Source: Prorocentrum cordatum
Taxonomy: Eukaryota; Sar; Dinophyceae; Prorocentrales; Prorocentraceae
Assembly: GCA_963575745.1 (NCBI GenBank)
Contig: CAUYUJ010003947.1
Span: 86,001 to 150,000 of the forward strand
Direction: 5' to 3'
Length of the DNA stretch: 64,000 nucleotides
Shown: in pieces, positions 10,954-21,479 of the stretch
Layout: each line of letters opens with the position of its first letter
Numbering within the stretch: position 1 is the first letter of the stretch
Program-made: the position numbers and the translations under genes
The notes under the pieces: generated by a model
Told to the model about the DNA's origin: nothing
The model's input: only the letters and a program-made list of their open reading frames with translations
Database searches by the model: none

Positions 10954-11378
10954 GAGGTTTACTCCAGGTCCAGGGGGGAGGGGGGCAGGAAGCCCAGGAG
11001 AGCCGCCGCACATGTCAGGACAATATCTTCCAGGGCCAGGGTAGCACAGCGCCGAGCGGGGCGGAGTCGCCGACAAGGGCGGGGGCGCTAGCGAACCCAC
11101 AACGCAGGAGCCACCTAGGGGGTCACAGGCATGGGGGACGCAGCAGCAGGTCGCGAAGAGGAGGAACTGGAAGCCGGGCTAGGGACCAACAGGAAGCACG
11201 CATTGCATGAGTGCGACATCAATTGCAAGCATAACACCAACTGGGACAATTGAATTTCGGAGTGTATCACGCAGGAGAAAGTTGGATGCAAAACTACGCC
11301 GCGCTACACTTGTTCTAGATGGAGGGCCCCAGCAAAGAAGTCAATGAGACACACGTGAAAGACCAGGAAAGTGGGACG
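10954..11378. other. copia interior, unassigned
   Basis: Gln/Gly/Arg-rich frames with several stops between the gag and protease remnants. Probably decayed gag-protease linker; no motif visible. Confidence 0.4.
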
Positions 11379-11795
11379 GAGACGATTCTTTGCACTGTGG
11401 ATTCAGAAGACCGCAACACAGTTGGACCCCCATAGAAATTCACTTCCGGCGAAACCCAAGGAGGCGCCCAAGAACGCAAACATTAGAGGGCAGCGAATGG
11501 GCTAGTCATCAGAAACCACAGTCAATGGGTCATTGGAAGAAGGAACGAAAGACGGCCCATGGCGAGCGCGCTCGTCCAAGTTGCCGAAGCTTAAAAGTAT
11601 TCGGGCCAGCTCGTGGGATGGTCGAAGCGGGAAATCGCACAGCGCTAGATCGAGACAACGACGGGCGATCTTGCAGTTACATTGAGCACAAGGCAACGGC
11701 GAAGAAGATGACGACCTACGAGAAAAACAGCAATTTCCAGTTCACCCTCCGGGCCCGGAACGGAGCTTCGAGTCGAGAGGGGGCGAAAAGGTAGC
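11379..11795 (+). pseudogene. copia aspartic protease region remnant
   Basis: One frame gives ETILCTVDSEDRNTVGPP near 11,379-11,434, matching the region around the catalytic Asp of copia proteases but with DSE instead of D(S/T)G. A stop and frame change follow. A second frame then gives the later part: RGMVEAGNRTAL, SYIEHKATAKKM and YEKNSNFQFTL, the segment that follows the protease in these elements. In an intact element it cleaves the Gag-Pol polyprotein. The altered active site and the breaks make it inactive. Confidence 0.75.
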
Positions 11796-11979
11796 AGGGG
11801 CCGGCGAGGAAAGATGTGGAGGTTTCCCAGGCAGGGAAGTTTCATGGCGGACCTGTTACGAGCCCGCAAGCCCCAGTCACAATCAAATCATCATGACTTT
11901 GGCGGACGACTAAGATGGCGAGGATGGGGGCCGCGAGCGAAGTGACGTCGAGGACGCGACCGCGGGGGGAGAGGCTGAA

Positions 11980-12525
11980 ATGCCCAGGGGGGTCACGCGC
12001 GACTTGAGGACGAGCAGTGAGGGAGTCGACTTCCATGACAAAACTCATCTACCACACCAGAGTCGGCGCCCTCACTGCCGAGACAAAGGAGGAGAGCGCA
12101 CAAAGGGGGCATGGAATCACGGAGGCCAGGGCCACGCGCGATCTCAATGCGATTGGGCGAAAAGGGAGATGGTGAAGAAGGACGAACACGGAAATCGCAT
12201 TGCGTTAATGCGTTACTGGAGTACCGCGTTAATTTGGATCCGAGTTTCACGTAAGAAGGGAGTGGATCTCCATCCGATCAAGGCGGCGCGGGACATGAGA
12301 TTGCTCATATGTCACAACGGAGTGATTTTCAAAACCGATGACAGGTCATCCATCGCAGCGCTCAAGGAGGCCGCCACGTCTTCATGCGACCGCGACACGC
12401 GATCAAAGGTTATCCCCGCCGGAGATCCCTTTAGCAAGCGGCGAAGTCGACAGGGCGACGCGAGTGTTAGAAATGTCAAACCCGGACGTTAAAGAGCGCG
12501 TGAAATTACAAGTGCAAAGTTGAGC
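11980..12525 (+). pseudogene. copia integrase remnant
   Basis: An open frame starting near 11,980 carries the GAG-pre-integrase/HHCC zinc region (VDFHDKTHLPHQ, then PHC, about 12,028-12,078). It continues to KKGVDLHPIKAARDMRL and VIFKTDDRSSIAALKEAA, the region around the second catalytic Asp. The final Glu segment expected after the VIP box is replaced by QGDASVRNVK. The frame stops at 12,490; short matches continue to about 12,600 (DWLLAHPP). In life it inserts element cDNA into the chromosome. The lost Glu and the broken ends indicate inactivity. Confidence 0.8.
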
Positions 12526-12943
12526 CCGGGAAAGAGCATGCACTTATACGTTGACTGGCTGCTCGCGCATCCCCCCCCCCATCGACAAGCGCGCCACTGT
12601 CGCGGGCGTAAAATCGGCTCGTGAGAGTTGACGCGGGTGCAAATTCAACGAGGCGTTGCCTGAGGTTGGGGGATAGGCCGCGCATCTGAAGACCCTCCCT
12701 GAGAGGGGACGCAGCGACCCCAGCGCAAGATGAGAAAGTCAAACATTCTTGGGAAAGCACGAAGCAGGCCAGGAGCCCATGATCGGCGCATGGGACGGGG
12801 CCATCAAATCCAAAGAATTCTGGCATAAGGAAGAGAAGGGGAGATATACAACCTAGAAGAGATCACCGCCATGCGAGGGTTACTTTGGCAACCAGATCCT
12901 AACATACTTGGAATGAACGTTGCAGCAAGGTCGACATTACCCA

Positions 12944-13350
12944 TGGCGGCGGGCAGACACCGATTACGCAAGGTGCAAGAGAAGACGTAAAGCAACAAGC
13001 GGAGGAACAGCCATGTGGGGATTACATGTGATAAAGTCGCGGAGTTCGAGCCAGAGCGTCGTGGCATTCTCTTCTGGAGAAGCAGAGTATTTCGGAATGG
13101 AGAAGGGTGGATCAGTAGCGGTGGGACTCGAAGCAGTTAAGACGTCAACGTTGGTTGCGGCTTTGCGTTAAAGAGCGATGCTAGCGCGGCCATGGCCATT
13201 GCAAGCCGGCAGGGGTTGGAAAAGTCAGACACATCGAGGCCTGTCAACTTTAGATACAAGACCAGCGACGGCGAGGAGACATCAAAGTGATCAAAATAGG
13301 AACCCCTGAAAACCTTGCAGATGCATAAACCAAATCTGCGAGCTGGGAAG
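12944..13350 (+). pseudogene. copia RNase H remnant
   Basis: The clearest part of the element. DTDYARCKRRRKATSGGTAM starts at about 12,956 and carries the first catalytic Asp. It is followed by SSSQSVVAFSSGEAEYFGM with the catalytic Glu, then a TAA at 13,169-13,171. In a shifted frame comes SDASAAMAIASRQG (third Asp), then RHIEACQL, a TAG, GDIKVIKIGTPENLADA, a TAA and TKSASWE. The domain degrades RNA in RNA-DNA hybrids during reverse transcription. Three interruptions make it non-functional. Confidence 0.88.
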
Positions 13351-14440
13351 CATGTCAATTCACATGCGAGGCACCAACCAACATATTGTTAGTGGAAGAC
13401 ACGAGCTGGCACCGGCTACGGAGTGCTAGCTTCTCATAAACGTATACATATATATATATACATACACGTGGCTGTGTTACTCTCGCGCGCCGCTCTGCTG
13501 GCGACTCGAGTTCAGGATCAGCTGAAACCGAGGTGCTCCTTTACACGCACACACACACACTACATGGTATATGAGTCAGCCTTCGTAGTTCGACAGTGCG
13601 ACACTTGAGAATAGTGCATCGCGTGTCAGGAGGCCCCTGCACGTGCACGCCCAAATCTTAGTCAACCTTTGCTTTGCCAGTTGCGCAAGCTCTCAATATC
13701 AATTTCTACTCACATAGATGGGTTGGAGACCCGGCCTTTGATTGTTCAAATTTGCATTGGAAATCTGTTTAGATATCATCCGTTACCCAGTTGGCGTTGC
13801 TTGTTCGCCCGTGTCCACATTCGGTTGATCAACAGATTGGGGGTGTGTTAGACTGTAGCATTACGATTGGGTGAGTAGGATAAGACATATGCCAGTGGTT
13901 CATGTTAGTCGTGGGCCGCATTTGTTTGGCTCACTTGCGATCGCCTTCTCGTAGACAAGATCCTGCTAGATTTAGAAGGTGGGGGGAGGGAGGAGGTAAC
14001 AGGGATGAAGGAGTCAGGGGAAGGAGGGAGCGGGGGAGGAAAACGGAAGGAGCGAAAAGGCAAAGGATGAGCAGGAGGAGAGGGAAAGCAGGACAAGGGG
14101 GAGGCGTTTCAGATTGAGGCCGCTACGTAACGCAGTCGGCTTGTGAACCGAATTTCCTTCCCACACTGCAGGGAACGGGCATATGTACCGCCAGTCTCCG
14201 CTAGGCTACAGCGTTTTCGGGGTTCTTTTCGCTGCATGGATGGACTTGCGGGGTATATTGAGCAAGCTGGTGGACAAACCGAGGGTGTAGCCAGGGTTCA
14301 GCCTTTCCGAGAAGTGCCAGGTTGCATGGGGAGTCAGTCGGCCGAGAAGATTGAGAAATTCTAGCGATGAGCAGAATTGTTCTGGCTACGCCTTACAATT
14401 CGCCTTGCAGCTGCTAGCCGTGAGTGCAGCAGCTAACATA
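13351..14440. other. Spacer: short AT and CA tracts, purine-rich stretch
   Basis: Holds a TATA run near 13,443-13,463, a CA run near 13,547-13,560 and a GGAAGGAG-type purine tract at 13,976-14,105. No gene or family recognised. It may include the 3' end of the copia element. Confidence 0.5.
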
Positions 14441-14690
14441 CGGTCGGGAATTTTGGGATAGCGTGTCGTTCCGCCGGTTCTGGTCCACCGCGTCTCCGAG
14501 CGACACACTATCCATTTCGCGGTCCCTAGGCTTCAACGTTGCGAGTTTTCCCAAGCCTTCCGCCCAGCGGGGCGGAGCGACGCGCTATCCGTTTGCACGG
14601 CATAGCGTGTCGTCAGGGCCGCCGCGGCGATACCCTACCCAGAAGTTCCTGACCATACGTAATCCATGTGGCGTCAACGACGAGCGTAGG
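14440..14690. repeat. Palindrome-rich dispersed repeat, partial copy
   Basis: A 13-mer CGACACGCTATCC (or close variant) occurs four times: inverted at 14,456-14,468, direct at 14,501-14,513 and 14,578-14,590, inverted at 14,600-14,612. Pieces match 19,010-19,065 (TCCGCCAGTTCTGG) and 19,510-19,610 (the box around CAGAAGTTCC). This is thus a shorter relative of the repeat around 19 kb. Confidence 0.7.
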
Positions 14691-15084
14691 ATTAAGATCA
14701 TCCATGACAAGCACACTTAACGCAGGATGTTGAGATGCTCGTATGAGGCCCGTGAGAAGTTATTCGGAGGGTGCTGACAGGCTCAGGAGAGGCAATCGGG
14801 AGGATTATGAGAGCTCCTGCGAGGTTTCTGAGGGGCTCATGAGACTGGAAGGGTCCTGAGATGGCGGTCCAAGAGGCATGCTACTCTATCTGAACGGCGT
14901 TCGGAACATCTGACCACCGCGCTTGGGTACCAAGGCAGTACCACTCGAGCTATATCGTCTTTTTTCTTATGTATGACGCATGGTACTACCGCCTGAGTCA
15001 AATCGTCTGCATGACCCTCGTGATGCCACTTGAGTCATATGTTTTGTATGATTCAAATGGTACCAACGTATTACCACTTGGAAG
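14691..15084. other. Spacer, nothing recognised
   Basis: Mixed-composition DNA without a motif or long frame. Confidence 0.5.
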
Positions 15085-15260
15085 CCCCTTGGGGCTGACT
15101 TGGCTCCACTTGGGCTGTCTCGGGGCCCTCTTTGAGGCTTCTTAGGGCATCTTGGAAGCCTCTTGGGGGCCTGTTGGGTGCTTCCTGGGGCTTCCAGCCT
15201 CGGGGGGGCCTCTTGGAGGTCCCTTCGGGCATCCATGGGGGTCCTCTTAGGGCGGAAGGC
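15085..15260 (+). repeat. 11-bp-period degenerate repeat, block 2
   Basis: Consecutive 11-mers CCCCTTGGGGC, TGACTTGGCTC, CACTTGGGCTG, TCTCGGGGCCC, TCTTTGAGGCT, TCTTAGGGCAT and CTTGGAAGCCT keep phase. Same CTTGG core and orientation as block 1. Confidence 0.8.
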
Positions 15261-15271
15261 TCGACATATAA

Positions 15272-15440
15272 GAGGAGGAGGGGGAGGAGGAGGAGGAGGA
15301 GGAAGAAGAAGAAGAAGAAGACAAGGAGGAGAAGGAGGAGGAGGAGGAGGGGGGGGAGGGGCAGGAGGAGGAGGAGGAGGAGGAGCAGGAGGAGGAGGAG
15401 GGGGGGGAGGGCAGGAGGAGGAGGAGGAGGAGGAGGAGGG
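15272..15440 (+). repeat. (GGA)n/(GAA)n purine tract
   Basis: GGA repeats with AGA and GGGG interruptions. Frames give poly-Arg, poly-Gly or, on the minus strand, poly-Pro. Confidence 0.93.
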
Positions 15441-15779
15441 GCCCTCTGGCGGCGTCAAAGAGGCCTCTTTGGCCGTCTGGGGACGTCCTGCGCAGCTGGG
15501 ACGTGCGGCTCCTGGGCGCAAGCTGAGCGGCCGCGGGCAGGCACGCCGGGGCCCCAGCCCCCTGCGCCCCTGCGGAGGGCCGGGGCCGGGCGCAGCGCGA
15601 CGCCTACAGAGCCGCTCAGCGGTAGCCGGAGACGGCCGGGAGATTTGCCCTGTCACCAGAGGCCAGAGGAGGCAGTCCGCGGCGCACGTGCTCCTGCACA
15701 TCCACTTCGGCACCGCCTGCACCACAGGGCCTCGCCCACTCCAGCCGCCTGAGGCCCCGCCTTCCTGTGCCCTGTCTCC

Positions 15780-15856
15780 CTAATTAAAGCTGTGCGTAGC
15801 CCGCCTAGCTTTTAGCGGAAGAGGTTCGCTCTCGCCCCGCAGATCAAAAAAAACAG
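15780..15856 (+). repeat. Dispersed repeat pair, member 1
   Basis: Shares TTAATT, AAGCT, GCCCGC, TAGCTT, CGGAAGAGGT and CGCTCTCG blocks in order with 18,605-18,676, including the AAAAAA end. The upstream 30 bases are also alike. Confidence 0.75.
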
Positions 15857-16489
15857 AGGCCAGAGGGCCTGCCGCAGAGACTTCGGGCTTGGGGCCCCGA
15901 GCCACTCACTGGGAGAGGGGCCGTGCGGCGCGCTGGGCTCCTCTGCGCACGCAGCGCTCTGGCGCTTCTTGCCCTCCCTGCGCCCTGCGTCGGCTTGTGG
16001 AAGCGGTGTGCGAGCCCTGCCGGCACCTGATTGCGAGCTCTTGTCGTGTCCGGGGGGCGGAGCCTGGGCATAGTGTGCGCGGGGCGCGCTGCTGCTGCCT
16101 GCCGAAGCGGTTCGCGTAGGGCTGCGGCTGGAAAGGGGGGTGCCCCGTGTTGCGGGGGGCCCTATTCGTCGTCGTCTTCTTCTCAGAAGGCTCGCCCAAA
16201 TGCGGCCTGTAAAGTTTGGTTCCCGCCGGCACCGAAGCGCGCCCCTTTCGTGTCTGATCGGCGCGACGCTGACGTTCCTGACTTGTGGGGGTCTCCCCCC
16301 CGGAAGTGCGGTAGCCGCAGTCTCCTCCTCGGCTGCGAGTTGCTTTGCCCGAGCTTTTCACAGTTGAATCCGCCCCGGGATGGCCACAAGGCTGCTCTAG
16401 GGCGGCCTCTTTACCCCATACTACTTTTCTCGGCCCTCGGCCGAGGGCGTCTAGGCCTTTAGGCAGCCCAGCTTGTCGCCACCAACTTC
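15857..16489. other. GC-rich spacer, no gene recognised
   Basis: Arg/Ala/Pro-rich frames on both strands without motifs; not called. Confidence 0.5.
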
Positions 16490-16765
16490 AGCAAAGGGCC
16501 CTCTTGAACCGTCAGAAGTTGTTTTTGAAAGCCTCTCGCGCCGTCTTCGGGCGACGTTTGCGGTCCTCTTTGGCCATCTTCGAGCGTCGGGAAACCGAAA
16601 GGGCGAGAACGCCAAATTATTTCAAATACCTGAGGAGAATCAATGATGTTTGCGTGTTGAGGTGTCTTGGACGCCTCATGGGCCATCTGGAGACCACCTT
16701 GGACCGATCGTTCCGCGATTCGAGGCCCCCTTGCACCGTCTGAAAAGCCTTTTGGGGGGGGCCCT
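16490..16765 (+). repeat. 11-bp-period degenerate repeat, block 3
   Basis: Phased 11-mers such as CCTCTTGAACC, GTCAGAAGTTG, CTCTCGCGCCG, TCTTCGGGCGA, CTCTTTGGCCA and TCTTCGAGCGT. The phase is lost for about 60 bases around 16,610 and resumes near 16,660. Confidence 0.7.
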
Positions 16766-16840
16766 CTTCACCCGTCTTTGCAGCTTTTTCGGGATTGCGG
16801 GCTCAGGCTCGTGGGATTCAGCAAGGGACTCGATTTCACG

Positions 16841-16879
16841 GAAGAGTGACCCTTCGCCGGAATGACTTTTGGTGCGGGC
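16841..16879 (+). repeat. Short dispersed repeat, copy 2
   Basis: Counterpart of 978-1,016; see that entry for the shared words. Confidence 0.7.
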
Positions 16880-17226
16880 CCATTGCGGTGCCCCGATCGC
16901 CGAACGCGTTGCGGTAGTCGCGTCTTGCGCGCTTGTCGACCCCCAGAAGCCGTGCACCAAAGGTCATTCTTACCCAGGGTCACTCTTGCGTGTAGTCGAG
17001 GGACCCGACGACACTCCGACTCGTGCCTCGCAGGCACGGTGACGAGTAGAACGCAGATGACGGCAGCGGCCCAGCAGCGCGGGCTCCGCCGCCAGGATCC
17101 CTCTCGGAGGGATTCCGAATCGCCCTTGCAGCGTCGGTAGAGGCCTAAAACGAGACGCGATTGGAGAAAATGGTCCCGCCTTCAGCGGGCTTTTGAAAGC
17201 CATGGCCACGACCGCCACAGTTCAGG

Positions 17227-17535
17227 TGGACAGGGCGGAGGAGGAGGCAGGAGGGAGAGGAGGAAGAGTAGGAGAAGGAGGAGGAGGAGGAGGAGGAGGA
17301 GGAGGAGGAGGCGGGGGAGGGAAACGGAGCAGGAGTAGGCGGACGAACGACGGCGTGAGGAGCAGGCGGAGGACACTGAGGAAGCGGAGGAGAAGTTGGA
17401 CGACGACGACGAGGCGATTCTGTGGACTCGCTCCCAGGGGGGGCAAGAAGAAGGCGCGAGGGAGAGATGTAAAGAGGACGAGGTGGAAGAGAAGGGCGAT
17501 GGAGGAGGAGGAGGAGGAGGAGGAGGAGGAGGGAT
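17227..17535 (+). repeat. Interrupted (GGA)n tracts
   Basis: GGA runs at 17,235-17,325 and 17,500-17,535, separated by CGACGACGACGA and other purine-rich DNA. Poly-Gly/Glu and poly-Ser/Pro frames are repeat translations. Confidence 0.9.
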
Positions 17536-17737
17536 GGAACGGTGAGTATCCGCAATTGCAGGACGGAGCACGCAGGAGGTATTGTCACTCGGGCCTCGTC
17601 GCCGCCGTCGCCGTCTTCTCGGGCTGCCCGTCGTCTGCGCCTGGCCCCAGGCGTCATCTCCGCGAGGCTCGTGTCCGCGAGGTTCGAGCTGCCGGCGAGC
17701 AGGCGGCACGCCGCCTGTGCCGCAGGGCGAAGGGGGG

Positions 17738-17843
17738 AGAGAGGAGGAGGAGGAGGAGGAGGAGGAGGAGGAGGAGGAGGAGGAGGAGGAGGAGGAGGAG
17801 GAGGAGGAGGAGGAGGACGAGGAGGAGGAGGAGGGGGGGAGGG
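17738..17843 (+). repeat. (GGA)n microsatellite
   Basis: Nearly pure GGA for about 100 bases. A CCT tract in the opposite sense follows at 18,238-18,318. Confidence 0.95.
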
Positions 17844-18019
17844 GGCAGGGCAAAGGTCGGTCCAGAGCGGCCTTGCAGCAGCCTGTGCGCCGATCGCCGG
17901 TGGACTCTCTTCTCCTCCCAGGGCCAGGGCGAGAAAACGAGGTGCGCGACCCTGCTCGCCCACCCCCCCTGAGGCGAAGGGAGGCAGAACGAGCAGGGAG
18001 GAGCCGCGAAGTGAACCAG

Positions 18020-18215
18020 AGTCTGCATCAGAGTGACGGGGCCGAGCGGTCGTCCACTGTCACTGGGGTGCGTGGCTGGCGTGGGCGGTGCGGGTCGTTG
18101 CTGCTGCTGCTTGTGGTCGTCGTCCCACGCGCGACCCGGCCCGCGACCCGCCCGCGATTCGCCCGCGACCCGCCCGCGACCCGCCCGCGACCCACCCCGC
18201 GGCCGCCCCCCCCCG
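18020..18215 (-). repeat. Composite repeat, inverted copy of 1,612-1,985
   Basis: Read on the minus strand: 11-bp GGGTCGCGGGC-type units, then GACGACGAC, CAGCAGCAGCAACGA, CGCACCCCAGTGACAGTG, CTCGGCCCC and TCACTCTGA. This is the same order as at 1.6-2.0 kb, with fewer 11-bp units. Confidence 0.8.
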
Positions 18216-18237
18216 GACAGCGGCGGCCCTCCTGCGG

Positions 18238-18318
18238 ATCCCTCCTCCCTCCTCCTCCCTCCTCCTCCTCCTCCTGCCTCCTCCTTTTCCTCCTCCTCCT
18301 CCTCCTCCTCCTCCTCCT
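18238..18318 (+). repeat. (CCT)n microsatellite
   Basis: CCT repeat following a C run. Confidence 0.93.
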
Positions 18319-18604
18319 ATCCGCAACGGCGGGGTGTGATGTCAACATGGCTTTTCGGAGGTGCGCGCGGATCTCCCGGGTCGGCGCCAGGTCCCCTCCC
18401 CTGGCGGCGCCTCCGGCGCCTCCGGCGCCTGCCCCCGGCCCGCTTCGCCCGCTGGGGGGAGGGGGTTCCAGCGCCGACCCAAGCAATCCGCGCGAACCTG
18501 GTGGGAATGTCCGCATGTTCCGCGTTTGTGCTTCTTCCTGATCCCGAGGCTTCGCCTCCTCTTGGCCTTGACGTGAGGCCTCTCCTCCTGTCCCCCCCTC
18601 TTTG

Positions 18605-18676
18605 TTAATTCAAGCTTCGCGCGGCCCGCTTAGCTTCGACCGGAAGAGGTGCGCTCTCGACCCGCGAATCAAAAAA
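18605..18676 (+). repeat. Dispersed repeat pair, member 2
   Basis: Counterpart of 15,780-15,856 with about 80% identity by eye. Confidence 0.75.
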
Positions 18677-19009
18677 GTGTTCTTGTTCCTTCCCGGGGGG
18701 AAGGGCCGAGGAGGAGCAGGACCTGCGCGTCGAGGTGGTCTCGGAGACGCTGCTCCTGGCCAGGCGGCAGGGTCGCAGCCCTTGCGTGGTAAAGGCGCTC
18801 CTGGGCGGCCCCAGACCCCCGACGTCGTGATTTCGCTCGCAACGTCGACCCCCAGAGGTCTGGACCTCGTCCCCGGGACCAGTTTTGCATCCTGAGTCGT
18901 TTTTCGACGGTCCCGAGGCCCGGTGCGGGCCCCCAGAGGCAGAAAATAATGCAAAACCTCCCGTCGTGATTTTTCCGCAACGCGAGGGGCTTCGGGGGGG
19001 GGGGGGGGG
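18677..19009. other. Spacer ending in a poly-G run
   Basis: GC-rich DNA, no gene. A run of about 18 G lies at 18,992-19,010. Confidence 0.5.
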
Positions 19010-19657
19010 GGCGTGCGGCTCCGCCAGTTCTGGCCCACCACGCTTCGGCGTGCCACGCTATACACGTCCCCATTTCAGGGGCAACGATAGGGGGGGGGAT
19101 AGGCAAGGGGGGGGGCGCATCAACCGATCGCCGATAGCCCGACCCTGCCCAGGAACGTGCGGATTCACGATCGGGGCCCTGCCGCCGATCTATCGGCGAT
19201 GCATCGCCGATTCCGGGTCGCTGTGCCCCCCCCTTGGTCGGGGGCGGCAAAGAGGGGGGTGATGACTAGGGGGGGGTGGATATCATGGCGGGGGCCATGA
19301 TATCTCACCAGATTTCATGGCGCCTCTTCTTATTTCATTACGTCCCTGGCCCCCCCGCGCTGGGCCGCGCACATGCCGCCGGTCATGATTTGCACACCCC
19401 CCTCTTGGACACCCCCCTCTTGGCCGCTCCCGACTTGGCCAGTCCCACCCGCTATCGTTGCCCCTCGCCGTTGCCGAGCGTCAGCGGTCCCGAGCCCTCA
19501 CGAGCCCCTCGCCCAGCGGAGGGCGGGGAGCGACGCGCGGTGCCGCCCGCAAGGGGGCGCCGCGTGCCGCCCAGGGGCCGCCGCCGCGACGCGCCAGGCA
19601 GAAGTTCCGAAGTGGTCGTTGTCTTATGCCTCGCTTTGCCGATCGGCGCGGGCCCTC
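19010..19657 (+). repeat. Palindrome-rich dispersed repeat, fullest copy, left of CA tract
   Basis: Contains TCCGCCAGTTCTGG (shared with 14.47 kb), several ATCGCCGAT/ATCGGCGAT words including a perfect 20-bp palindrome at 19,192-19,211, and GGGGGCGGCAAAG followed by GATGACTAGGG. It also carries a perfect 11-bp-stem hairpin at 19,279-19,304, then GGGCCGCGCAC and CATGATTTGC. The 19,236-19,445 part recurs at 21,136-21,345. The right part runs into GATCGGCGCG at the CA tract. Confidence 0.75.
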
Positions 19658-20109
<452 letters not shown>

Positions 20110-20300
20110 CGTGGAGCAGATCTTGGCCGTGTTTGGTGCCCGTTTCGAGCACGTGGAGGCTCTCCCCCACGGGACGCGGTGCTGCAAGCAGTCGCAGTAA
20201 GCGAGAGGTCCGGAGCCAGACTCCCTCCCCTCCCTCCCCCCCCCCTTTCTGCCCCAATGCCGAGACGCCAGATGCGAGAACGTCCACCAGCGCAGGTGCT
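20110..20300 (+). repeat. Right flank of the CA-bearing dispersed repeat
   Basis: CCGTGGAGCAGATCTTG, then CAGTCGCAGTAAGC, GAGGTCCGGAGC, TGCCCCAATG and AACGTCCACCA occur in the same order at 47,098-47,260. No coding motif in either copy. Confidence 0.75.
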
Positions 20301-20887
20301 GCACTCGTCTGGCGGACGCGCGCGGCCTGGGGCTCCCACGCGCCAAGGCCGGCCGGCCCTGGGCCCCCCCTCTCACCCGGGGGCCCCTCCGGAAGCAGCG
20401 CGCGGGGAGCTGCTCACAGGGCTGCCCCTCCCGCTGTGCTCTCTCCAACACACGGGGCCGGACCCTGAGCATGTTCTGAAGGTGGAGAGCTCAGGGTAAG
20501 ATCCATATGGGCTTCTGCACTTCGGGAATCAATCCGTCTTGTGATATACCTTTGCAGATTCAGGCCTCGAGAACACATCGAAACGGCGTTTCAGATTTCA
20601 CCCTTTGCCCTCCACCCAGAGAAAATGCTCGGAGACCGTGTGCGGCCAGCGGCCGCCTGCCCCCGCTGATGTGGCCTCCCTCGGTCGCGAGCGCTGCGCA
20701 CATGCCGTCCCCACGGGCACAGAGAGCATGCTGCCCGACATGGGGGGGCTCTGCCCGGCGAGGTCGATGCACGCGCAGCGGCGTGCGCTCGTGGGGCGAA
20801 CGCGGTGCAGATCCGAGTTCGAGGATCTCGCTTTGCGGCGCTGGCGAGCGGGACGCTTGCCGCGTGATCGTGTTTTGCCCTCCTGGT
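20301..20887. other. GC-rich spacer, no gene recognised
   Basis: Open frames are Pro/Ala/Arg-rich and inconsistent between strands. Nothing called. Confidence 0.5.
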
Positions 20888-20968
20888 CTCCTCCTCCTCC
20901 TCCTCATCCTCCTCCTCCTCCTCCTCCTCCTCCTCCTCCTCCTCCTCCGCCTCCGCCTCCGCCTCCTC
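20888..20968 (+). repeat. (CCT)n microsatellite
   Basis: CCT run ending in CGCCTC repeats. Confidence 0.93.
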
Positions 20969-21135
20969 CCCCCAAAAAAACCAAGGCCAGGAGCCCAGGC
21001 CTGCACGGAGGGGGGGGAGCCGCGGCTGTGGACCGACGCCCTCTCTGCGGAGAACGACGGGGGCCCTGCCCAGCTCCTTCGTCGCTCCGGCCTTGGACTG
21101 AGCGCTGGGGCAGGTGACGAAGCCAGCCTGAAGCA

Positions 21136-21345
21136 GATCGGGGGCGGCAAAGTGGGGGGCGATGACTAGGGAAGCAGGGGATCATGGCGCGGGCCATTCG
21201 ATCCAGGTTTCTCCAGATTTCGTGGCGCCTCGTCTCATTTTCCTGTACGCCCCTGCCCCCCACCCCCTGGGCCGCGCACGTGCCGCGGGCCATGATTTGC
21301 GCTCCCCCCCCTCTCTCGGACGCCCCCCTCTTGGCCGCCCCCCGA
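21136..21345 (+). repeat. Second copy of the 19,236-19,445 repeat
   Basis: Shares GGGGGCGGCAAAG, GATGACTAGGG, an ATCATGGC stem with its partner GCCATTCGATCC, ATTTCGTGGCGCCTC, GGGCCGCGCAC, CATGATTTGC and CCCCCCTCTTGGCCG. About 80% alike by eye. The hairpin is kept in imperfect form. Confidence 0.85.
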
Positions 21346-21479
21346 GCAGAGGGGGCTTCACGAGCCGCGTTGTTGTTACTCTGCTGAACGCCCCTGAGGG
21401 GGCAGGTACTGCGGCCCCCCGTTGCAGGACACGCGGAGGCGTTGGGCGGCTCGGCGGAGGACGAGGAGCGCCACCGAAG

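Larger units (their letters stand above)
10323..13350 (+). mobile_element. Decayed Ty1/copia retrotransposon
   Basis: Plus-strand remnants appear in the copia order gag, protease, integrase and RNase H, scattered over three frames with many stops. The RT core expected between integrase and RNase H (about 12,620-12,930) is not recognisable and looks largely deleted. I could not find a pair of LTRs at the ends, so the outer limits are approximate. The left edge abuts composite repeat copy A. Copia elements with this gag/protease style are common in dinoflagellate genomes (family knowledge). Inactive. Confidence 0.85.

Noticed and set aside
10323-13700. LTR pair for the copia element
   Set aside because: No convincing direct repeat was found between the left flank and the region after 13,350.
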